Origin: Candidatus Mediterraneibacter avicola
GTDB taxonomy: Bacteria > Bacillota > Clostridia > Lachnospirales > Lachnospiraceae
Assembly (NCBI GenBank): GCA_019115385.1
Contig: DXDR01000075.1
Coordinates: 1-64,000 of the forward strand
Length of the DNA stretch: 64,000 bases
Direction: 5' to 3'
This document shows, in pieces, positions 1 through 8,889 of the stretch. The first letter of the stretch is position 1, and the number at the start of each line of letters is the position of its first letter. The notes beneath the pieces were generated by a model. That model was not told the DNA's origin, searched no databases, and saw only the letters and a list, made by a program, of their open reading frames with translations. The translations under genes were made by a program, and so were the position numbers.

Positions 1-420
1 GCAGTAGCAGGATGAGGAAGGCTCCTTTTCATATATTTCCGCCATACAGTCCGGAGTCAGAGGATAAAACTGCTCCGCAAATTCGGACAGCGTCTGCTTT
101 CTCTGTCTCACAACATCCCTGAACACAGCCAGGGCGTCCTGATCTTCGGGATGCGTATCCAGATACAGCCTCAGGTCATCCATAACGAAACTGACCTTTT
201 GGACTTCCAGCATTTTATCGCGGCATTTTATTTCTTCCGGGCTCTTCAGGGAATCCTCCAGAGAAGACAGAGCCCCCGGAATCTGATCAGCTGCAAAAAA
301 CGGAAGATCCAGATCTTTAAAAATAGTTCCTGTTTTCAGCGCCGCATCCTGATCGTACAGCTCTCCCCAGCTCTGGACCGGGACAGATGCGACGGCTAAA
401 TGAGCATTCTGCATTTGCAC
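1..420 (-). CDS. CotJA-CotJB fusion spore coat protein (5' part, runs off left edge)
   Basis: The minus strand is open for 140 codons from a GTG at 420 to the window edge. Residues ~8-42 carry a CotJA-like stretch (PVQSWGELYD, then GTIFKDLDLPFF). Residues ~68-132 match CotJB (MLEVQKVSFVMDDLRLYLD, then FAEQFYPLTPDCM). In Bacillus these are separate small proteins of the inner spore coat, next to the manganese catalase CotJC; here they form one reading frame. GTG is preferred because AAGGGAG lies about 9 nt upstream; an ATG two codons later is the alternative. The ribosome site lies in the 3' arm of a hairpin (421-503). Family calls are from recognised motifs; the C-terminus is outside the window. 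Confidence 0.8.
   Translation of the reverse strand, partial: MQMQNAHLAVASVPVQSWGELYDQDAALKTGTIFKDLDLPFFAADQIPGALSSLEDSLKSPEEIKCRDKMLEVQKVSFVMDDLRLYLDTHPEDQDALAVFRDVVRQRKQTLSEFAEQFYPLTPDCMAEIYEKEPSSSCYC
390..411. repeat. 22-bp imperfect direct repeat, copy 1 (inside cotJ 5' end)
   Basis: Twenty-one of 22 bases are shared with 1913-1934, with patchy similarity extending about 14 bases further. This copy is codons 4-10 of the CotJ fusion. The other copy lies between two immunity-like genes. Confidence 0.6.
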
Positions 421-503
421 AAAAAACAACTCCCTTCTGAAACATGATCGGTTTCATGATTATTATCTGCCAAACCAATCTGAATGTTCCGAGGGAGTTT
501 TTT
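421..503 (-). promoter_or_regulatory. Hairpin overlapping the cotJ ribosome binding site
   Basis: On the minus strand, AAAAAACTCCCT (503-492) can pair with AGGGAGTTGTTTTTT (435-421). The loop holds a second inverted repeat (ATGAAAC / GTTTCAT). The 3' arm contains the Shine-Dalgarno sequence of the CotJ gene and ends in a T run directly before its GTG. It could be an intrinsic terminator for the upstream genes, a translational lock on cotJ, or both. Confidence 0.5.
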
Positions 504-545
504 CAAATTAGCAGCCGAACACGATGAGCTGACGTCAGGATGAGA

Positions 546-1058
546 TCAGAGAATCTCTGTTATTTCCTGTATCAACGCTGGGGAATCCTGCATACTGTAG
601 CATCTGTCGTTTACAGATATGTCCCCTGTATCCGAGACGATTACAGTGTTGACAAGCTCATTGTCCCTATATATGTAAATACAGATCAGCCATTCTCCAA
701 GATCTGATAAAGAACCGTCAGAGAATAAAGTTCCCGGCGTCCTGCGATAGATATACTGCTGTAGAGAATCAATGATGCGCTGGGTCTGAATTTCCACCTC
801 AGAACAGTCGCCGCAAGCGGAAAACCCTTTGCTCAAAGCGCATTTACGGATTTCACACATATGCTCGCAAAATACTGTTTTTACTCCGTCCGCACGGCAG
901 CCCACGCAGTTAATATGTTCCGGCAGAATAGGCGCGTTATTTAACTCTGCCCATAATTTCGCTGTTTTCTCCCGCAATGTCTGATCGTCATTGACAGTCG
1001 CTATGTATGCATCGCATTTTTCGCAGTCCAGCCCGCAGTAACCAATCATATCTCTCAT
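546..1058 (-). CDS. DUF3795-type cysteine-rich protein with extra C-terminal domain
   Basis: This 170-aa protein opens with GYCGLDCEKCDAY and has further cysteines (CVGC, CEHMC, CGDC) through residue ~85, the pattern of DUF3795 proteins, which probably bind metal or an Fe-S centre. About 85 more residues without cysteine clusters follow, including an EWLICIYIYRDNELV strand-rich stretch, longer than the usual family. The ATG has GGGAGG nine bases upstream. It is the last gene of a minus-strand set of small accessory genes. Function is unknown; an immunity or regulatory role is inferred only from the neighbours. Confidence 0.75.
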   Translation of the reverse strand: MRDMIGYCGLDCEKCDAYIATVNDDQTLREKTAKLWAELNNAPILPEHINCVGCRADGVKTVFCEHMCEIRKCALSKGFSACGDCSEVEIQTQRIIDSLQQYIYRRTPGTLFSDGSLSDLGEWLICIYIYRDNELVNTVIVSDTGDISVNDRCYSMQDSPALIQEITEIL

Positions 1059-1303
1059 AGATTATTTTCCTCCCAGAGCGTTTCTCAAATCCGCAGCAAA
1101 CTGTGCCTGCTGATTTTATATTTGAAGCCGCCATTTTCGCTCTCTCCTTATATCAGTCGTATTTCTCAATATGCACAGAAATCCTGTATCTCTTTCAAGG
1201 TACATCCCAGCGTGAGAAATGCATCTCCATCCCCGATAAAGAAAGTCATATGGTAAATCGAGTGTTCAGTCCGACGATGATACAAACTACTATTACCCGG
1301 AAG

Positions 1304-1816
1304 CTATCTGTAATAATCCTTAATGCCAATGCCGATCGTAGACCAATAGTCCGCTTTTCGTCTCTCCTCTTCAATGTCTCCTGCGTCCATTGGCTCCCCA
1401 GCCTCATCTGCTTCTTTTATCATTTCTTCAACATCTTTGGGAATAGAGGACCGGTATACTCCAACACTGATATTTAAAAATCCGTACGAGTATCCATCTT
1501 CACTGTCATCAATATCTCCACGGTTTTCTTCCCTAAGTATATTATACAAAGTATCAGCTTTGCTCTGGAAAGCAGGTACATCGTAGATGATCGGCTGCAG
1601 TTCCCCATCAATTGAACCCAGGAACTCAATAAATTCTACTTTTCCGTCATCATCAAAATCAAATCGTAATTCATTGTTAAAATAATATAGAGAATCATCC
1701 CGTGTACTATAAGGTTCTCCCAATAAGTTTTTTACATCTTCACATGAAGAATACAATGCAATCGTTATATCATCAAATTCTATTCCCACTAATGGGATAA
1801 TCTTTATTTTTTGCAT
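1304..1816 (-). CDS. Acidic small protein, immunity-like, function unknown
   Basis: An acidic protein of about 170 aa without membrane segments. The N-terminus (KIIPLVGIEFDD, then KNLLGEP) resembles a class of small immunity-type proteins that begin with an IPL-G-EFG-like motif; this is pattern memory, not a search result. An in-frame GTG two codons upstream (1822) is possible; the ATG at 1816 is chosen, with only a weak purine-rich site before it. It sits between other orphan accessory genes. Reading frame and composition look coding; the exact role is not known. Confidence 0.65.
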   Translation of the reverse strand: MQKIKIIPLVGIEFDDITIALYSSCEDVKNLLGEPYSTRDDSLYYFNNELRFDFDDDGKVEFIEFLGSIDGELQPIIYDVPAFQSKADTLYNILREENRGDIDDSEDGYSYGFLNISVGVYRSSIPKDVEEMIKEADEAGEPMDAGDIEEERRKADYWSTIGIGIKDYYR

Positions 1817-1912
1817 AATCACTGCCCGCCTGGTTTTACTGTTAACTTATAGCACAAACAAACCCAACCGCTCAATTTCTGCGTTGCTTCGGAACAAGAC
1901 ATATATTCCATA

Positions 1913-1934
1913 CGACGGCTAAATGAACATTCTG
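1913..1934. repeat. 22-bp imperfect direct repeat, copy 2 (relic of cotJ 5' end)
   Basis: This repeats 390-411 with one mismatch. In the same phase on the minus strand it would read QNVHLAV, against QNAHLAV in CotJ, but it continues into unrelated sequence and a stop. It looks like a decayed fragment of a cotJ start left by duplication or recombination. Confidence 0.5.
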
Positions 1935-1941
1935 GGTTTGA

Positions 1942-2667
1942 TCAAAATGCTTTTTCCGTAATAATTTTTTCTGCATCGACATGCCGCATAAGATAGGCAT
2001 CCATATCGTCGATTCCTTCTATTTCACAGTTTATTGTGATCCGTCTCCTATTGGTATAAATCCGGATTTTTTTTATTTCATCATATCCATAATCCTTCCT
2101 TGTCTTGCGGATAATCCGAGTAATTGCACTCACAGGGAACGTATCAGTTTTTCCGACTGTTGGAGTGACCGTGACAGAGCAGCCCTCCGCAGTGATCCGA
2201 AACCTGCATATCCTTAGTCCCCAGACGAGAAAGGGACTGGCAAACAACACAGATCCTGTACAAAATGCAAGATAAAATTCCAGGCTCACCACATCCAATG
2301 CAGCGATCAGCAGCGCAGAGAAAAACAGAGATAAAACTACAACTATCGGAAAAAGGAGCTCACTTTTGGAAAAATATACTTCTGTTTTCAATCCCAGCTC
2401 TGTCTCGAACATCACGTTGCGATCATCATCAAAAAACAGGATTCTGGTACCATTCTCTTTTCCATATCTGGTTGCCCGATAGATCAGATCCATCCGATCC
2501 TCATCCGTTACCATGCCTCTGTGCCGGATCCACTGGATCGGACTGGCATATGCATAAAATTCCCCAAAGCATGACTCCCCGACAAACCTTGCGATATTTC
2601 CATTTTCATCTTCGATCTGTATGTGTGATTTTGTTCCTGAAATCTTCACCTTACAGCGCCTCGGCAT
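1942..2667 (-). CDS. Two-TM membrane protein, function unknown
   Basis: A 241-aa protein with about 105 soluble residues, two closely spaced hydrophobic segments (~107-126 and ~130-150, LLFPIVVVLSLFFSALLIAA first) and a C-terminal soluble part rich in beta-forming residues, possibly PH-like. It begins 16 bases after the SUFU-like gene and is probably co-transcribed. The ribosome site is weak (AAAAAGATA). Such hairpin-anchored proteins often occur as immunity proteins for membrane or secreted toxins, but no family is recognised here. Confidence 0.65.
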   Translation of the reverse strand: MPRRCKVKISGTKSHIQIEDENGNIARFVGESCFGEFYAYASPIQWIRHRGMVTDEDRMDLIYRATRYGKENGTRILFFDDDRNVMFETELGLKTEVYFSKSELLFPIVVVLSLFFSALLIAALDVVSLEFYLAFCTGSVLFASPFLVWGLRICRFRITAEGCSVTVTPTVGKTDTFPVSAITRIIRKTRKDYGYDEIKKIRIYTNRRRITINCEIEGIDDMDAYLMRHVDAEKIITEKAF

Positions 2668-2683
2668 ATATTTTTATATCTTT

Positions 2684-3343
2684 TTACAGATAAGACTTTT
2701 TTCGCTTCATATCTGTGATCAGCTCCGGATTTTCCTTTTTCATGTTCCCGATCAAAATCGGGAGGTTATCGAGGTCTTCCCGTATCTTGTTCAGCTCTGT
2801 TTCCGTTATTCCCACAAACTGGATGAATTCCACTTTTCCATGGACAGTGTCCAGCGTCTGCGCGGAAGTATCATTCACCGCGATAAGCGCTGTGATCAGA
2901 GAATCTGTTCCGATATGAAGCGATGTTCCATTTCCCGGTACACACGCTCCGGCTTCAAAGAATCTTTCAGTCGTATAGGTATACCGGGCAAGATTGGACA
3001 ACATGTCCAACGCCCAGAGGCAGTCCTCGGCTCTGTCTTCCTTCAGCTTTATGGTCATCTCATAACCCCACCGGCTGTACTCGCCTCCGAAAGCATCTTC
3101 GTCGGTATAAAGCTCACTCATCCCAAATGTAACAATGTGCTGATAGCCTTTTCCCGAATCATAGATCGAATAGCCGTCAAGATAATTATCTCCGCCAAAT
3201 ATAGCTCTTGCATGGATCTCCGTACCATAATGAGACGGTTCCCTGCCTGGGTACAGCCGGTTAAATTCCTCTTCGACCGCATCCCAGCCGGGAGCCCAGT
3301 CATCTTCTGAATTCATTCTTGCTATATATTCCTCTCGTGTCAT
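2684..3343 (-). CDS. Suppressor-of-fused (SUFU)-like domain protein
   Basis: A 219-aa soluble protein with features of the bacterial SUFU family: a FNRLYPGREPSHYGTE opening, HIVTFGMSELY in the middle and WGYEMTIKLK before the last third. Bacterial SUFU proteins are frequent immunity proteins in polymorphic toxin loci, where they bind and block a toxin domain. The gene has a good AAGGAG eight bases before ATG and leads into the two-TM gene. No toxin gene is visible next to it, so its partner, if any, is elsewhere or lost. Confidence 0.75.
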   Translation of the reverse strand: MTREEYIARMNSEDDWAPGWDAVEEEFNRLYPGREPSHYGTEIHARAIFGGDNYLDGYSIYDSGKGYQHIVTFGMSELYTDEDAFGGEYSRWGYEMTIKLKEDRAEDCLWALDMLSNLARYTYTTERFFEAGACVPGNGTSLHIGTDSLITALIAVNDTSAQTLDTVHGKVEFIQFVGITETELNKIREDLDNLPILIGNMKKENPELITDMKRKKSYL

Positions 3344-3456
3344 TTATATGGTCTCCTTGTATATACTTTTTTGAATCACTTATTATGAGATAGCTCTCCA
3401 TAACATATCCAGGTGCGGGTATGAATTCAATTTTAAAACAAGGGCGAAGCAGCCGT

Positions 3457-3870
3457 TCAGCTTGAATATTTTTCTTCAAGCTCTTTCAAATAATCAAAGC
3501 ACAGGTCGCCGTCACAACGATAGAAAAACGGGTCTTTGCGAATTGTATTGGAACTATTTATAATGAAGCTCTCAATTTCCTTTCCATTTTCATCAAAGAA
3601 ACTTATACGAAAACTATAACCCATATATCCTATGGAGAGCGTATCTTTCTTCATTTTGGTGCTTTGTATATTTTCTCCAACATAACGTATTTCATCTCTA
3701 TCGCTAAAATCAAAACTTTCACCTGTATTGCCATCAAAAACAGATATAGATTTTATATCGGACGGGTTAACTTTACTCAAAAAAGTAGTTGGCATAAAAT
3801 ACCATATGGTCAAAGCAGCTATTAAAACAAATACTATCGCAATTATTAAGCGGATCTTTTTATTTTTCAC
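3457..3870 (-). CDS. N-terminally anchored extracytoplasmic protein, function unknown
   Basis: A 137-aa protein with a basic start (MKNKKIR), a hydrophobic segment at ~7-26 without a lipobox, and a small outer domain of ~105 residues (SISVFDGNTGESFDFSDRDE, later YRCDGDLCFDYL). It starts with GTG, supported by AAGGGAAG six bases upstream. The outer domain is of a type often seen in small proteins linked to secreted toxins, but no family is certain. It lies just downstream of rlmH in the direction of transcription, with a gap of about 100 bases. Confidence 0.6.
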   Translation of the reverse strand: MKNKKIRLIIAIVFVLIAALTIWYFMPTTFLSKVNPSDIKSISVFDGNTGESFDFSDRDEIRYVGENIQSTKMKKDTLSIGYMGYSFRISFFDENGKEIESFIINSSNTIRKDPFFYRCDGDLCFDYLKELEEKYSS

Positions 3871-3969
3871 AGCAATCTTCCCTTGTAAAATTCCAATTTA
3901 TCACTCTTACTTTTTTCATTATATCATCCGTTTACTTCACACCGCATCACCCAAAATAAAAAACCGCAC

Positions 3970-4449
3970 TTATTTATGATATGGTTCTCCATTGATAATC
4001 CGATACCCCCGATACACCTGTTCTAACAGCACCACCCGCATCAACTGATGTGGAAATGTCATCTTCGAGAAACTAAGCGCATAATCCGACCGCTTTAGCA
4101 CCTCTCTTCCAAGGCCTATCGAACCGCCGATCACAAAGGCAATACTGCTCTTTCCCTGTACCCCCAGCGTCTCGATCTTTTCTGCAAATTGTTCCGACGT
4201 GAGCATCTTTCCGCCGATCTCCAGAGTGATCACATACATATCATCCCTGACATATTTCAATAGCCGTTCTCCCTCTTTTGTACGGATATTTTCTTCCACT
4301 GCCTCGCTTGCCTGATCCGGCGTCCTTTCGTCTGCCACTTCAATGATCTCCAACCTGCAGTAACGGCTCAAACGTTTACTGTACTCAGCTATGGCGTCCC
4401 TCAGATATTTTTCTTTTATTTTCCCCACTGTGATTACTGATATCTTCAT
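3970..4449 (-). CDS. rlmH: 23S rRNA (pseudouridine1915-N3)-methyltransferase RlmH
   Basis: RlmH methylates the pseudouridine at position 1915 of 23S rRNA (E. coli numbering) using SAM, as a knotted SPOUT dimer. The 159-aa length is standard. Visible signatures are the start [10 protein letters not shown], the SAM-site stretch [10 protein letters not shown] and the near-invariant C-terminal block from FSKMTFPHQ to INGEPYHK. The open frame extends 16 codons further upstream, but the ATG at 4449 has AAGGGAG about eight bases before it and matches the family start. It follows the FAD/Rieske gene by 44 bases. Confidence 0.95.
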   Translation of the reverse strand: MKISVITVGKIKEKYLRDAIAEYSKRLSRYCRLEIIEVADERTPDQASEAVEENIRTKEGERLLKYVRDDMYVITLEIGGKMLTSEQFAEKIETLGVQGKSSIAFVIGGSIGLGREVLKRSDYALSFSKMTFPHQLMRVVLLEQVYRGYRIINGEPYHK

Positions 4450-4493
4450 TCCTTTTTTCTCCCTTACAGCGAAAATACCATCCGTAAAAATAC

Positions 4494-5945
4494 TCACTCA
4501 TGCCGGATTCCCTCCTGCGCCGGGCCTTCCAGCAGATTTCCCCTATAATCAAACCTGGATCCGTGGCAGGGACAATCCCAGGTCCGTTCATCTGGATTCC
4601 ATGTCAGTTCGCACCCCAGATGAGGACAGACAATATCTACCTGAAAGATCTCTCCCTCTTCGGTCTTATATACGCCGGCTTTTCCCTGGGACGTCTCAAC
4701 GACTGCCCCGTGTCCCCGTTCAAGCGCCGCGGCTGTTTCATCCGGGATATGGAAAATCCTTTTTGCCAGCCCTTTCACGGCGTTTCCGCCATCCTTTATA
4801 AGCTGCGGGATTTCCTCTGCCGAAAATCGGGACGGATCAAATACTTTCTCATAGGGATTCGCCGTTCCGCAGATAATGTCCCTGATCAGCAGCGCGGATA
4901 CCATAGCAGAACTCATGCCCCACTTCTGGAACCCGGTGGCCACAAGCCAGTCTGGACAGTCGCCCGCATACCCTCCGATAAACGGGATGCTGTCCGCCGT
5001 GATACAATCCTGAGCCGACCAGCAGGCCGCCGTCCGGCTCCCGGGATAAAGCTCCGCTGCTTTTTCTTTCAGTCTTATATATCTTCCGCCTTCCCGGTTT
5101 TCTCCGGTCCGGTGTCCCTGCCCTCCCAGGAGGATATACCTGTCATACTGCCGGAAAGAAAGCGCTTCTTCCCCGTCCCCGATATACATACCATTCAGTC
5201 TTCCCGCGTTCTCCAATGCGATCACGTAAGACCGCTCCTGATGCATTCTGGCAAAGTACAGTCCCGGAAAATTTATGAACGGAAAGTGCGTCGCAAATAC
5301 GATCTTTCCCGCCATTACCTTCCCGCATGGCGTCATAATCCTGTTTCCTTCTACTTCTTTTGCCGGCGTATCCTCATATACTGTCAGCTTTTTCGCCAGC
5401 GCTTCTATAAATTTCAGCGGATGGAATTCGGCCTGATCCCGAAACCGGACTGCCCCTGCACATTCCACGGGTATCTCAATCTGTTTTTCAAAGGATGCGT
5501 TTATTCCAAGTTCTCCGGCTGCTTCCGTCTCCTGCTCCAATTTTTCCTTGTCCCGGGAATACACATAAGCGTCTGACACTCTCAAGTCACAGTCTATCTG
5601 CTCCTGACAGATAATTCTTTTATATTCCTCCACTGCATCCTGGTTCGCCTGGACATACAGTCTCGCTGTCTCTTTTCCCTTTTTCTCTATAAATGTGCGG
5701 CAGAACAGTCCGTGCTGGCAGGTAATTTTTGCAGTGGTGTTCTTTGTCTGCCCTCCCCCGATCTGCTCCGCCTCTAAAACAACGGTATGCACTCCGGCCC
5801 GTTCAAGCTGATATGCAGTCAGAATCCCCGCCATTCCTCCGCCGATCACAGCCACATCTGTTTTAATATCGCCGTTCAGCGCTGATTTTCTTTCTATCTT
5901 ACAGGTTTTGTTCCATATAGATTCTATTCCTGTCACAGATTCCAT
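4494..5945 (-). CDS. FAD-dependent oxidoreductase with C-terminal Rieske domain (YhfW-like)
   Basis: A 483-aa protein combining two modules. Residues ~28-380 form a DAO-type FAD enzyme: the dinucleotide motif [18 protein letters not shown] lies near residue 32 and [11 protein letters not shown] near the FAD end. Residues ~395-483 form a Rieske [2Fe-2S] domain with CPHLGC and CPCHGSRF ligands. Homologues such as Bacillus YhfW have the same layout; the substrate is unknown. GGGAGG precedes the ATG. The Rieske domain ends soon after its second ligand pair, as in relatives. It probably forms an operon with rlmH. Confidence 0.88.
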   Translation of the reverse strand: MESVTGIESIWNKTCKIERKSALNGDIKTDVAVIGGGMAGILTAYQLERAGVHTVVLEAEQIGGGQTKNTTAKITCQHGLFCRTFIEKKGKETARLYVQANQDAVEEYKRIICQEQIDCDLRVSDAYVYSRDKEKLEQETEAAGELGINASFEKQIEIPVECAGAVRFRDQAEFHPLKFIEALAKKLTVYEDTPAKEVEGNRIMTPCGKVMAGKIVFATHFPFINFPGLYFARMHQERSYVIALENAGRLNGMYIGDGEEALSFRQYDRYILLGGQGHRTGENREGGRYIRLKEKAAELYPGSRTAACWSAQDCITADSIPFIGGYAGDCPDWLVATGFQKWGMSSAMVSALLIRDIICGTANPYEKVFDPSRFSAEEIPQLIKDGGNAVKGLAKRIFHIPDETAAALERGHGAVVETSQGKAGVYKTEEGEIFQVDIVCPHLGCELTWNPDERTWDCPCHGSRFDYRGNLLEGPAQEGIRHE

Positions 5946-6033
5946 GTCCGTCCTCCCATGCTCTTTTACTTATAAGATTACCCATGAGAGGCAATTTATA
6001 CCTGTACCGGCTCAGCGCCGCCGGATCACATTC

Positions 6034-8085
6034 TTATACTTTATCTTCTTCTCCGTATGCATACAACTCATGCAGAGCTCTCGTAGCACAGATATACTCC
6101 GCCTGATCTGCCAGAGGATTCTCTCGTGTTCCCCGGATCATGAACACCTGATCAAACTCCAGACCCTTGGCAAGATAAAACGTCGTTACGGTCAGTCCCT
6201 TACGGAAGGCCGAACTGTTTCTGTCCATATAGGACGCCTCCACACCCCGGTTCTGTAAAAGCCGGCAGATATCTGACGCCTCTTCCTCCGTCATGGTGAT
6301 CACCGCGGCCGTCTCATATCCGTCCGCTCCCACGTTCAGATTCTCTCTGATGGCGGACAGCATTTCATCCTCCGTAGGAAAACGCCTCTCTTCCACCGCT
6401 TTCCCATGCCTTTCCAATAACTCTATATCGGAAATTCCGCTTATCCCGGCTGCAAATGTGGCAATCTCCCACGTATTGCGGTAACTCTTGTTCATAACGA
6501 CCATTCGGATGTCTTTCCCCAATATTTTCGGAAGGAAAAGCAGCACATCCCTCTGTTCCTTGTCCAGGGTCTGCGCCCTGTCGCCCAAAATCGTCATACG
6601 GCAGTGGAAAAGCCTGCTAAGGATCACATACTGAAGATATGAGTAGTCCTGCATCTCGTCAATAACAAGATGCTTAATATTTTTATGCACGCTCTCACCG
6701 GTCAGCCTGTATTTCAGATACAGCATAGGAAACACATCCTCATAAGGGATTTTTCTGCGTTCATAAGGGATCTTGGAAAGCGGCTCCTGTCCGCAGTATT
6801 CCAGCAGGCGGTTATATATTTCATAGATATCCTTTTCCACATACATCCGGTCGAACTTTTTCTGAAGGAGTTCTCTGTCCTCCTCTTCAATATCCCGTCC
6901 CCGAAGCGTTTCATATGCGTCAATAAAGTACTCCATCACCGCGTCCATCCTCTTGAGGATCGGGGTATCGTAAAACTTGTCATAAAAAAGATGGATCACC
7001 TCCTGCTCCGACAAATGCATTCCCCGGAAATCTATATCGCAAAAATCCATCAGGCTGTCTTCCTCCAGAGCAAGAAACCCTTCTGCCTCACCTGCAAATT
7101 CCGCAGACTGTTTCCAGCGGAATCTTTTCTCCGCTTTCGCATCCGGGAACTGCATCATCCGCTCCAGATGATCATATCTGTCCTCGCAGTCCGCCGCAGT
7201 GTCTTTCAATTCTCTGTATGCAAAAAGATCAAAGCTCATCTCCCGGATATTTTCCTCCCCCAGTTCAGGAAGAATGTGGGAAATATAATCTGCAAATACA
7301 CTGTTCGGTGAAAGGATAAGTACATTGGATGATTTCAGCCTGTCACGGTCATGGTATAAAAGATACGCGATCCGGTGAAGGGCAATAGAAGTCTTTCCGC
7401 TTCCCGCAGCGCCCTGAATGACCAAAATCTTATCTTTTGTATTGCGGATGATCTCATTTTGTTCTTTCTGTATGGTCCGTACGATATTTTTCAGCTTAAC
7501 ATCCCCGCTGCTTCCAAGCTCCTGCTTCAGGATCTCATCGTCAATCTTTGTATCGCTCTCAAAGGCGTAGACCATTCTGCCGCCGCGGATCTTATACTGC
7601 CATTTTGCCCTGATTTCCCCTTTGATCACGCCTGCCGGCGCTTCGTAGGCTGCAGGTCCTTTGTCATAATCATAAAACAGGCCGCTCACCGGAGCTCTCC
7701 AGTCATATATCAAAGGCGTCATACCCGCACGTTCCGCAAAATTCCCGATTCCGATATAAAATGCCTGGGTCTCTTCCTCATCTTCAAAGACAAAATCCAC
7801 CCGTCCAAAGAACGGCGCGTTCAGCATCCGCTGAAAACGGTGCTTCAGTTTCCGTTTTTCATCATTGGCATTACTCTGCTGAAGCAGGGCCTGGCGGTTG
7901 TCGTAATCCTCGTACCCGTACTGGTCCATCTCAGTATAGTTTTCCCAGTAGTATTCATGCATATTTTCAATTTCTTTCTGCCCTTCACTTAAGTCCTTTT
8001 CTATCTCACGGAGCCGTATGGTCAGTTTCTGAAGCACAGCCTCCAGAAACTCCGCTCCTTCAAAATCTTTTCTGTTCTCTGCCAT
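6034..8085 (-). CDS. helD: HelD-like UvrD-family helicase (RNA polymerase recycling)
   Basis: A 683-aa superfamily 1 protein. It has an N-terminal charged coiled coil (~1-75), Walker A GAAGSGKT at ~225-232, Walker B VIDEMQDY in the middle and a helicase C-terminal block TFYLAKGLEFDQVF. HelD proteins bind RNA polymerase and use ATP to release it from DNA or stalled complexes. The ATG at 8085 has CTGGAG upstream; the frame is open ten more codons. It is divergent from the FKBP gene. Family assignment is firm; the RNA polymerase role is from B. subtilis HelD. Confidence 0.85.
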   Translation of the reverse strand: MAENRKDFEGAEFLEAVLQKLTIRLREIEKDLSEGQKEIENMHEYYWENYTEMDQYGYEDYDNRQALLQQSNANDEKRKLKHRFQRMLNAPFFGRVDFVFEDEEETQAFYIGIGNFAERAGMTPLIYDWRAPVSGLFYDYDKGPAAYEAPAGVIKGEIRAKWQYKIRGGRMVYAFESDTKIDDEILKQELGSSGDVKLKNIVRTIQKEQNEIIRNTKDKILVIQGAAGSGKTSIALHRIAYLLYHDRDRLKSSNVLILSPNSVFADYISHILPELGEENIREMSFDLFAYRELKDTAADCEDRYDHLERMMQFPDAKAEKRFRWKQSAEFAGEAEGFLALEEDSLMDFCDIDFRGMHLSEQEVIHLFYDKFYDTPILKRMDAVMEYFIDAYETLRGRDIEEEDRELLQKKFDRMYVEKDIYEIYNRLLEYCGQEPLSKIPYERRKIPYEDVFPMLYLKYRLTGESVHKNIKHLVIDEMQDYSYLQYVILSRLFHCRMTILGDRAQTLDKEQRDVLLFLPKILGKDIRMVVMNKSYRNTWEIATFAAGISGISDIELLERHGKAVEERRFPTEDEMLSAIRENLNVGADGYETAAVITMTEEEASDICRLLQNRGVEASYMDRNSSAFRKGLTVTTFYLAKGLEFDQVFMIRGTRENPLADQAEYICATRALHELYAYGEEDKV

Positions 8086-8264
8086 AGTATCATTCTCCAG
8101 TCTTGTGTACAGCACAGAGCGCTTGTCAGTAAATACTTACGCTCCTGCTTTTTTGCAGTCATAGTGATAGTATAACATGTATTTTTTGAAATGAGGTCAC
8201 AATTTAGTCATAAATTTTATGTAAAATACAGAAAGATATTTCAGGAAATGAGGTAAATCACACA

Positions 8265-8807
8265 ATGAAAAAAGAAAACAGAAAAATGGCACAGCAGCGC
8301 AGAGCACAGGAACGGAGAAAAAAAGCAGTACGCAGGAAAATATCAACTATTCTTGCTGTTGTGATCCCCATTCTCGCACTCGCAGCCCTTGTGGCCGTAC
8401 TTATTATTTTTACCGCTCCCGAATCTTCCGGTTCGTCAGACAGCAGCGGAACAGCAGAAACAGACAACACTTCGGACACTGGTACATCCGATACAGCCGA
8501 AAATACAGACACGCCGGTTCTCTCAACCGACAGTTCTCTTACGATAGAAAATGGAGACACCGTCAATATTGACTACGTCGGCACTGTAGACGGCGTAGAA
8601 TTTGACGGCGGAAGTACCAACGGAGCAGGAGCCGACCTTACCATAGGTTCAGGACGGTACATTGATGATTTCGAAGAACAACTTATCGGCTCACATCCCG
8701 GAGATACGGTGGAGGTTAACGTTACCTTTCCCGAAGACTACGGCAACGAAGAGCTGAATGGAAAAGATGCCGTATTTGAAGTTGTAATCAATGGGATCTA
8801 CGAATAA
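8265..8807 (+). CDS. Membrane-anchored FKBP-type peptidyl-prolyl isomerase
   Basis: A 180-aa protein with a very basic cytoplasmic start (residues 1-25), one membrane segment (~27-49), a Ser/Thr/Asp-rich linker (~52-90) and an FKBP domain (~92-180). The domain starts at GDTVNIDYVGTVDG and has FEEQLIGSHPGDTVEV and FPEDYGN, as in FKBP and trigger-factor PPIase domains. It probably helps fold exported proteins at the outer membrane face of the cell. GAGGT lies upstream of the ATG. It is one of only four plus-strand genes and is followed by a long hairpin ending in T6. Confidence 0.85.
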   Translation: MKKENRKMAQQRRAQERRKKAVRRKISTILAVVIPILALAALVAVLIIFTAPESSGSSDSSGTAETDNTSDTGTSDTAENTDTPVLSTDSSLTIENGDTVNIDYVGTVDGVEFDGGSTNGAGADLTIGSGRYIDDFEEQLIGSHPGDTVEVNVTFPEDYGNEELNGKDAVFEVVINGIYE

Positions 8808-8889
8808 ATAGCGGAATTTATTATGCACACTGCCGATCAGATGTATGTAGCGTCTGTCACAATCCAGGATTGCGGCGGGAAAGATCAAA

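Noticed and set aside
151-399. Plus-strand 82-codon open frame
   Set aside because: It is the shadow of the CotJ fusion on the other strand, which has clear family motifs.
1103-1303. Possible extra gene after the acidic protein, minus strand
   Set aside because: Reading on past its stop gives about 45 open codons (including HMTFFIGDGDAF), but there is no start site or family match. I treat it as non-coding or a decayed tail.
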